Shown piece after piece: positions 6,945 to 11,655 of a stretch of DNA of 11,655 nt. The notes under the pieces are model-generated. The model was not told the DNA's origin. It did no database searches and saw only the letters and a program-made list of their open reading frames with translations. This DNA comes from Chloroflexota bacterium (GTDB lineage: Bacteria; Chloroflexota; Dehalococcoidia; Dehalococcoidales; UBA2162). The stretch is from assembly GCA_016202555.1 (NCBI GenBank), contig JACQOL010000115.1:1-11655 (forward strand), given 5' to 3'. The translations under genes were made by a program, and so were the position numbers. Each line of letters begins with the position of its first letter. The first letter of the stretch is position 1.

Positions 6945-8627
6945 TTACCTGCCAGGTGTGAAATCGAGAATATTTAGTCTGAGTTTTTCTTGTCCACCCC
7001 AGTGGTCTACCTCCAGATTATAGACGATGTCAAGCAGGGAAGACGTCTCAGACAAATAGCTACCCAGGCCAAAACCTACTCCATCCCAGACTGTACCATC
7101 CTGCTTTATCTTTAGCCTCAGGTGCTCCCCATGAGTGCCCATACTACGGACAGCAACAACCTCTGCCCGGCGACTGAGAAAGTTAGGCGCCGGGTTGCCA
7201 CGACCAAACGGAGCTAACTGCTGAATAATAGGAAAGGTATTACCGCCAAGGTTAGATAAACTCACTTCCATATCTATATCCAGCTCAGGGCGAAGGTCAA
7301 TTCCGCCAAGCTGGGTAGTGGCTAGCTCCAGAAGGGTCTGTTGCAAGCGAGGCAAGTTGCTGGTAGGCATAGTAAAACCAGCCGCCTGCGAGTGTCCACC
7401 AAAATAAGTGAAGAGACTATTGCACTGGGTTAAAGCCTGGATAATGTTAAACTCAGGGATGCTACGGCAACTCCCGCTACTCACTTGCTCACCGCTTTTA
7501 ATCACAACAGCGGGACGGTAGAATTCCTCGGTTAATTTACCGGCGACCAGCCCGCAGACACCAATCGGAAAATCGCTATCACTAACGAGGAGCAATGGTG
7601 AAACTTTCTGAGCCACTATTTGCTCTCTAGCGGTAGCTAAAGCTTTGCTGGTCAATCTTTGTCGTTCAACATTCTTTTGCTCTAGCCATAATGCCAGCTC
7701 GTGAGCCTCCTGTGGTGACTCAGTCATCAGCAACCGATAGCTACTCATGGCATGTTCCAGCCTACCGGCGGCATTTAAGCGAGGGGCAAGGCTCCAGGAG
7801 ATACTTTCAGCATCAAGACTACCGCCAGTTAAACCTCCCTGGGCTATCATTTCCTGAATGCCGAGGCGAGGGGCAGCATTCATTAGTTTCAGTCCTTGCT
7901 TTACCAGGTATCGGTTCTCTCCCAGCAAAGGCATCATATCGGCAACTGTCCCCAGTGCTACCAGGTCAACTAGACTGTTGAGTTGCTCATCTTTGCCAAT
8001 ACTATGGAACAAAGCCTGGAGGAGCTTGAAGGCGACCCCAACCCCAGCCAGTTCGGCAAAAGGATAGCCTGAGTTTGGCAACCTGGGATTAATCACCGCC
8101 ACCGCCGGCGGGATAGTGTCGGGGGGGGTATGATGGTCGGTAATAATGACATCAAGCCCTATCTTGTTTGACCCCTGTACCTGAGCCATGGCGGTGATAC
8201 CACAATCAGCGGTAATTACCAGACTAATGCCTTGCTGGTAGAGGTTCTCTAAAGCGGTTGTCTTCAGCCCGTAGCCTTCGGTTAAACGATGAGGTATATA
8301 AGGAATGACATTAGCTTTGAGGATTGACAATCCTTGAACTAATAGAGCGGTAGCTGTGATGCCATCAGTATCGAAGTCCCCATAGATAGCTATGCTTTCT
8401 CCAGAAAGTAACGCCTGGTAAATCCTGGCCACTGCCTGGTGCATGTTCGGTAACAGGAATGGGTCACCGGCTAGTCTTTCATCAGCAGTGATGAATGATT
8501 CCAGCTGGGATGGCTCGGTAAGACCACGATTGTAAAGGAGCTGTGTGATTAGCCGGGAGCAAGCCGAAGTGGTAGCCAGGTATTTATCCGGGATAGGCGG
8601 CCGAAGGTGCCAACGGCTATGGCTCAA
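6945..8627 (-). CDS. recJ: Single-stranded-DNA-specific exonuclease RecJ
   Basis: This 560-residue DHH-superfamily 5'-3' exonuclease trims single strands in recombination and mismatch or base-excision repair. Visible parts are the N-terminal RWHLRPP, motif I GDFDTDG (D84, D86, D88), motif II ADCGI (D141), the DHH motif TDHH (D164-H166), INPR (~179-182), APRLNAAGR (~281-289), the DHHA1 motif FGGHSQAAGF (~409-418), and the OB-type region with LAPFGRGNPAPNF (~471-483). All metal-binding residues I can identify are present, so it should be active. The start is TTG at 8627, two bases after the fabF stop. No ATG or GTG lies between the in-frame stop upstream and the conserved RW segment. GGGG in the fabF tail may act as ribosome binding site, so translation is likely coupled. 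A C8 run encodes the TPP after DHH. Length is ordinary for the family. Confidence 0.95.
   Translation of the reverse strand: MSHSRWHLRPPIPDKYLATTSACSRLITQLLYNRGLTEPSQLESFITADERLAGDPFLLPNMHQAVARIYQALLSGESIAIYGDFDTDGITATALLVQGLSILKANVIPYIPHRLTEGYGLKTTALENLYQQGISLVITADCGITAMAQVQGSNKIGLDVIITDHHTPPDTIPPAVAVINPRLPNSGYPFAELAGVGVAFKLLQALFHSIGKDEQLNSLVDLVALGTVADMMPLLGENRYLVKQGLKLMNAAPRLGIQEMIAQGGLTGGSLDAESISWSLAPRLNAAGRLEHAMSSYRLLMTESPQEAHELALWLEQKNVERQRLTSKALATAREQIVAQKVSPLLLVSDSDFPIGVCGLVAGKLTEEFYRPAVVIKSGEQVSSGSCRSIPEFNIIQALTQCNSLFTYFGGHSQAAGFTMPTSNLPRLQQTLLELATTQLGGIDLRPELDIDMEVSLSNLGGNTFPIIQQLAPFGRGNPAPNFLSRRAEVVAVRSMGTHGEHLRLKIKQDGTVWDGVGFGLGSYLSETSSLLDIVYNLEVDHWGGQEKLRLNILDFTPGR
7013..7064 (-). 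repeat. recJ segment matching the relic at 6170-6221
   Basis: This part of recJ encodes residues ~522-539, near the C-terminus. It is the intact counterpart of the short imperfect direct repeat; the best core is 7013-7042 against 6170-6199 (26 of 30 bases). Confidence 0.5.
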
Positions 8628-8629
8628 GC

Positions 8630-9883
8630 CTATGCCCCACTATATTTTCGGAAAATCAGCACTGAATTATGCCCGCCAAAGCCAAAGGAATTGGATAGAG
8701 TAGTCGTCACCTTGGCTGGACGAGCCACATTAGGCACATAATCCAAATCGCATTCGGGGTCAGCGTGGGCTAAATTTATCGTTGGTGGTATGATTCCATT
8801 CTGGATAACCATCGTACAGATGGCCGCCTCAACAGCCCCGGCAGCCCCGATGAGGTGTCCGGTCATTGACTTGGTCGAGCTAATTGGAATACGGTAGGCA
8901 GCATCACCGAATGCAGCCTTTATTGCTAGAGTTTCTGTCTTATCATTTAGCTGTGTTGAGGTGCCATGGGCATTGATGTAATCAATATCGTTCGGAGACA
9001 GCCCCGCTTTCTTAAAAGCTAACCGTATTGCCCGGGCACCACCCTCTCCATTTTCAGCCGGCTGGGTAATATGGTAGGCATCAGCGCTGGCTCCATAAGC
9101 CATAATTTCTGCCAGGATATTAGCCCCCCGCATTTGAGCATGAGTGAGACTTTCAAGAATAAGAAGGCAAGCCCCTTCACTGATGACAAAGCCATCACGT
9201 TCAGTATCAAAGGGACGGGAAGCTCGTTGCGGGTCATCGTTCCGGGTGGAGATAGCCTTAAGAGCATTAAAGGCAGTAATACCGAGGGGATTGATGATTG
9301 CCTCACTGCCACCAGCAATGACCACCTCAGCCCCACCCCGTTTAATAAGTTCATAAGCCACACCGATTGCATCGGAACTGCTGGAGCAAGCTGATGTGAC
9401 ACACAGATTTAGTCCCTTTACTCCCAGGGCAATAGATACCTGAGCCGCCGCCATATCCGAAATCATCATTGGAGCTAGAAAAGGGCTTACACGGTCTGGT
9501 CCTTTTTCTACCAGCACCTTAGTCTCTTCAAAGAGGGTGGTTAGACCACCAATCCCGCTACCAACAATGACCGCAATGTTGTCCTCATTATCATGGTTAA
9601 CCTGAATTCCGGACTGTTCCACGGCCTGCCGACCGGCAGCAACTGCCAATTGGGCAAAACGGTCCATACGGCGGGCATCCTTACGGCTGACATAGTCGGT
9701 GGGTTCAAACCCCTTTACCTCGCCGGCAAATTTAGTGGCAAGAGGCCCAGCATCGCAAAGGGTAATATAATCAATACCGGATTTGCCAGCAATCAGACCT
9801 TCCCAGGTAGTGGACATATTTAAACCCAGTGGACACAGGATGCCTATCCCGCTAACAATTACTCGATTATCGTTACCATTCAT
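8630..9883 (-). CDS. fabF: Beta-ketoacyl-ACP synthase II (FabF)
   Basis: This 417-residue condensing enzyme elongates acyl-ACP with malonyl-ACP in type II fatty-acid synthesis, in the cytosol. The thiolase-fold catalytic residues are all present: C166 in VTSACSSSSDA, H306 in NAHGTSTQLND and H343 in KSMTGHLIGAAGA. The C-terminal SNSFGFGGHN (~397-406) is also typical. The start is set at the ATG at 9883 because AGGAGG lies seven bases before it and the family normally begins with a short lead into RVIVSGIGILCPLG. An in-frame ATG 12 codons upstream (9919) would put that Shine-Dalgarno inside the gene. It is the first gene of a minus-strand operon with recJ (two-base gap) and the CDGSH gene. The other fab genes and acpP are not nearby. 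A predicted promoter at 10014-10043 would give a leader of ~120 bases, in which 9990-9970 can form a 7-bp hairpin of unknown meaning. Confidence 0.95.
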   Translation of the reverse strand: MNGNDNRVIVSGIGILCPLGLNMSTTWEGLIAGKSGIDYITLCDAGPLATKFAGEVKGFEPTDYVSRKDARRMDRFAQLAVAAGRQAVEQSGIQVNHDNEDNIAVIVGSGIGGLTTLFEETKVLVEKGPDRVSPFLAPMMISDMAAAQVSIALGVKGLNLCVTSACSSSSDAIGVAYELIKRGGAEVVIAGGSEAIINPLGITAFNALKAISTRNDDPQRASRPFDTERDGFVISEGACLLILESLTHAQMRGANILAEIMAYGASADAYHITQPAENGEGGARAIRLAFKKAGLSPNDIDYINAHGTSTQLNDKTETLAIKAAFGDAAYRIPISSTKSMTGHLIGAAGAVEAAICTMVIQNGIIPPTINLAHADPECDLDYVPNVARPAKVTTTLSNSFGFGGHNSVLIFRKYSGA

Positions 9884-9890
9884 CAATCTT

Positions 9891-9896
9891 CCTCCT
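9891..9896 (-). promoter_or_regulatory. Ribosome binding site of fabF (decides the start)
   Basis: On the minus strand a full AGGAGG lies seven bases before the ATG at 9883. It favours this start over the in-frame ATG at 9919, which has no such site. Confidence 0.85.
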
Positions 9897-9991
9897 GCCC
9901 TCCCACAGACCAGAGACAACTCTTTTTTAATATGGGTTTAGCTCTCCGGCTGCCCCTTATAAAGCTGAATTGAAGATTTCCCGTCCTCAAT

Positions 9992-10021
9992 TTGCTTGCC
10001 TGAGATTATGACTAGTATAAT
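9992..10021 (+). promoter_or_regulatory. Predicted sigma-A-type promoter for mtaB
   Basis: A perfect TATAAT -10 (10016-10021) is preceded by TTGCTT (9992-9997) with an 18-base spacer. Transcription would begin near 10028, about 30 bases before the GTG start of mtaB. The -10 overlaps that of the opposing fabF promoter. Confidence 0.6.
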
Positions 10022-10043
10022 GTATTTTGGGCTGGATAGTCAA
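10014..10043 (-). promoter_or_regulatory. Predicted sigma-A-type promoter for the fabF-recJ-CDGSH operon
   Basis: On the minus strand TTGACT (10043-10038) and TATACT (10019-10014) are separated by 18 bases. The predicted transcription start is near 10007. The -10 shares four bases with the opposing TATAAT, so the two promoters probably cannot be occupied at once. Confidence 0.6.
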
Positions 10044-10060
10044 CTCAGGGGTGTGTAAAT

Positions 10061-11341
10061 GTGAAGGTCGCCCTGGATACCTTAGGCTGTAAACTGAACC
10101 AGGCTGAGACCGAATCTTTAGCCAGACAACTGGCTGAGGCTGGTCATCATTTAGTATCCCCTCTAGATGAAGCTGATGTCTATCTATTGAACACCTGCAC
10201 GGTGACTCACCTGGCTGATGCCAAATCCCGTCACTGGCTCAGATTGGCTCACCGTCGTAATCCTGAAGCTCTGGTGGTAGCGACTGGTTGCTATGCTCAG
10301 CGGGTACCCCAAGAACTGGCTCAGATTGATGGGGTAAGTCTGGTCGTCAGTAACGAGGAAAAATCATCTTTGCTACGGATAATCTCGGAGCTCGGTGGCC
10401 CAGATAGCTCACCAAATAATGATGGTTCATTTATAAATAGTTACCCGGCCTCCCGAACTCGCGCCTTCATCAAGATTCAGGACAGCTGTAATCGTTTTTG
10501 CTCTTACTGTATTGTGCCCTTTGTAAGAGGCAGGGAGAAAAGTTTGCCGGCTGAGCAAATTGTAGCGGAAGTCAAGCAGCGTGTGGCTGATGGTGCTAAA
10601 GAGATGATATTAACCGGCACCGATATCGGCTTATATCACAACGGTGGCATTAATCTAGCGGGATTAGTGGAGAATATCCTGGCTAAGACTGATGTTACCA
10701 GGTTACGGCTCTCCTCCCTCCAGCCCCAGGAAATCTCCGCCGGGCTTATCGGGCTGTGGCGTGACCGCAGGCTGTGCCCCCATTTTCACCTGTCGCTGCA
10801 GAGTGGCAGTAATAGAGTGCTTCAGCGAATGAAGCGGGGCTACTCGGTCAAAGAGTATCAGGGAGCAGTATCTTTAATTCGAGCGATGGTGCCCGATGTA
10901 GCAATCACAACCGATATTATTGTTGGTTTCCCCGGGGAGACTGATGAAGAATTTGAGGAGAGCTATAATTTCTGCCGGCAGATGGCATTTGCCCGTATTC
11001 ATGTTTTCTCCTACTCACTAAGGAACGGCACTCAAGCTGCTCAGCTTCCTCACCAGATAAGCTCTCCGGTCAAAAAGCAGCGCAGCCAGAAAATGTTGGC
11101 TTTACATAAAGAAAGCACGCACAATTTTAACCAGAGATTTCTTGGTAAGACTTTGCCCGTCCTATGGGAGAAACCGTCGGCTGGAGTCTGGTCTGGTCTC
11201 ACTGGCAACTATATCAAGGTCTATACTAGAAGTGATGAAAATTTAACCAATAAACTGCTGCAGGTAAAGTTGGACAAGTTTTGGAGAGATGGGATGTGGG
11301 GGGAGAAGAGTGAGAGAGGGAATAAAGGGAGTCTAGGCTAA
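10061..11341 (+). CDS. mtaB: tRNA (N6-threonylcarbamoyladenosine(37)-C2)-methylthiotransferase MtaB
   Basis: This 426-residue radical-SAM methylthiotransferase converts t6A37 to ms2t6A37 in tRNAs that read ANN codons. The N-terminal UPF0004 domain carries the second cluster: TLGCKLNQAE (C10), NTCTVTH (C46) and TGCYAQ (C77). The radical SAM domain has CNRFCSYCIVPFVRG (C143, C147, C150), followed by the typical TGTDIG, SSLQPQEI, FHLSLQSGSNRVLQRMKRGY and IIVGFPGE segments. A C-terminal TRAM-like part (~370-410) follows. TLGCKLNQAE and the RMKRGY segment favour MtaB over MiaB or RimO. The start is GTG at 10061, with AGGGG nine bases upstream; the ATG at 10059 is out of frame. The last ~20 residues are low-complexity and encoded by a G/A-rich tract, so the true C-terminus of the fold may end before them. 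Confidence 0.93.
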   Translation: MKVALDTLGCKLNQAETESLARQLAEAGHHLVSPLDEADVYLLNTCTVTHLADAKSRHWLRLAHRRNPEALVVATGCYAQRVPQELAQIDGVSLVVSNEEKSSLLRIISELGGPDSSPNNDGSFINSYPASRTRAFIKIQDSCNRFCSYCIVPFVRGREKSLPAEQIVAEVKQRVADGAKEMILTGTDIGLYHNGGINLAGLVENILAKTDVTRLRLSSLQPQEISAGLIGLWRDRRLCPHFHLSLQSGSNRVLQRMKRGYSVKEYQGAVSLIRAMVPDVAITTDIIVGFPGETDEEFEESYNFCRQMAFARIHVFSYSLRNGTQAAQLPHQISSPVKKQRSQKMLALHKESTHNFNQRFLGKTLPVLWEKPSAGVWSGLTGNYIKVYTRSDENLTNKLLQVKLDKFWRDGMWGEKSERGNKGSLG

Positions 11342-11343
11342 AC

Positions 11344-11372
11344 TTGCCAACAAACCTAACAAGGAATATAAT
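11344..11372 (+). promoter_or_regulatory. Predicted promoter giving a leaderless mRNA
   Basis: TTGCCA (11344-11349), a 17-base spacer and a perfect TATAAT (11367-11372) fill the 37-base gap after mtaB. The -10 ends six bases before the ATG at 11379, so transcription would start at or beside the first base of the start codon. Confidence 0.6.
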
Positions 11373-11378
11373 ACAATA

Positions 11379-11612
11379 ATGGTAAAAGGTTATCTTCTTA
11401 TCAAGCTGGTACCGGGGCTGGAATCCGATGCTCTGTCGCAGATTCGGGCCACCCAGGGAGTGCTGACAGTTAACCTTGTCTTCGGGCAGTGGGACGCTAT
11501 TGCCGTCGCTGAAGCAAAGACCCTCTTTGAGCTAGCTAAGATAGTCGTTGGCGAAGTCCGTGGTATTCAAGGTGTCCAAGACACGACGACACTTCTCGAA
11601 GCTGAGCTATAG
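11379..11612 (+). CDS. Stand-alone Lrp/AsnC ligand-binding (RAM) domain protein
   Basis: This 77-residue protein is made only of the C-terminal effector domain of Lrp/AsnC regulators. It has GYLLIKLVPGLESDALSQI, then GVLTVNLVFGQWDAIAVAEA and a closing GIQGVQDTTTLLEAEL, the beta-alpha-beta-beta-alpha-beta pattern of the RAM fold. There is no helix-turn-helix DNA-binding part and none is encoded just upstream, so it cannot act as a classical Lrp repressor alone. Known stand-alone RAM proteins form dimers or higher rings and can bind amino acids or partner with full Lrp proteins; the ligand here is unknown. AAGGA lies about 13 bases before the ATG, too far to be a good ribosome binding site, and the gene seems to have its own promoter (11344-11372). 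Confidence 0.85.
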   Translation: MVKGYLLIKLVPGLESDALSQIRATQGVLTVNLVFGQWDAIAVAEAKTLFELAKIVVGEVRGIQGVQDTTTLLEAEL

Positions 11613-11655
11613 AAACCATTTCAATGTTCCCCCGATAAAACAACCCCTATTAGAC

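Noticed and set aside
9071..9394. Plus-strand open frame of 107 codons inside fabF
   Set aside because: It is antisense to the catalytic part of fabF, with no ribosome binding site or recognisable product.
8630..9919. Longer FabF starting at the ATG at 9919
   Set aside because: The AGGAGG at 9891-9896 would then lie inside the gene, and the extra 12 residues are not family-like; the start at 9883 fits much better.
11613..11655. Possible terminator or start of another gene at the right edge
   Set aside because: No hairpin with a T run and no start with a ribosome binding site is seen in these 43 bases.

Overview
The window looks like chromosomal DNA of an anaerobic or microaerophilic bacterium with near-balanced base composition. 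GTG and TTG starts are used, gene spacing is tight, and there are many iron-sulfur proteins: LutA/LutB-like proteins, a CDGSH protein and MtaB. The gene set and protein style suggest Chloroflexota, perhaps the Dehalococcoidia. This is an impression from the sequences, not proof; no rRNA or other decisive marker is present. I see no insertion sequence, phage gene, CRISPR array, tRNA or rRNA.

Layout: (1) 1-2137, minus strand: a LutA/HdrB-like cysteine-rich Fe-S oxidoreductase, then, with a 4-base stop/start overlap, a LutB-like LUD-domain 4Fe-4S protein cut off by the left edge. They are probably part of a lutABC-type electron-transfer module. (2) 2138-2287: a divergent promoter region with two good sigma-A-type promoters back to back. 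(3) 2288-4902, plus strand: a YlxP (DUF503) gene followed 38 bases later by an MrfA-like DEAH-box repair helicase with a C-terminal cysteine cluster, then a hairpin terminator. (4) 5032-6180, plus strand: a lipoprotein-type HtrA serine protease with one PDZ domain. (5) 6231-9883, minus strand: a compact fabF - recJ - CDGSH operon that converges on htrA. (6) 9884-10060: a divergent region where the -10 elements of opposing promoters overlap. (7) 10061-11612, plus strand: mtaB (tRNA methylthiotransferase), then a small stand-alone Lrp/AsnC ligand-binding-domain gene that appears to have its own promoter and a leaderless mRNA.

The genes are mostly housekeeping or maintenance: DNA repair (MrfA-like helicase, RecJ), envelope protein quality control (HtrA), fatty-acid elongation (FabF), tRNA modification (MtaB) and redox proteins. 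I do not see a coherent new defence or mobile system. The most unexpected signal is a roughly 52-base relic between the CDGSH gene and htrA. It resembles the 3' part of recJ in the same codon register, as if the end of recJ had once been duplicated around the CDGSH gene. Also worth checking are the symmetric bidirectional promoter at 9992-10043, the leaderless promoter at 11344-11379, and a C8 homopolymer beside the DHH motif of recJ.
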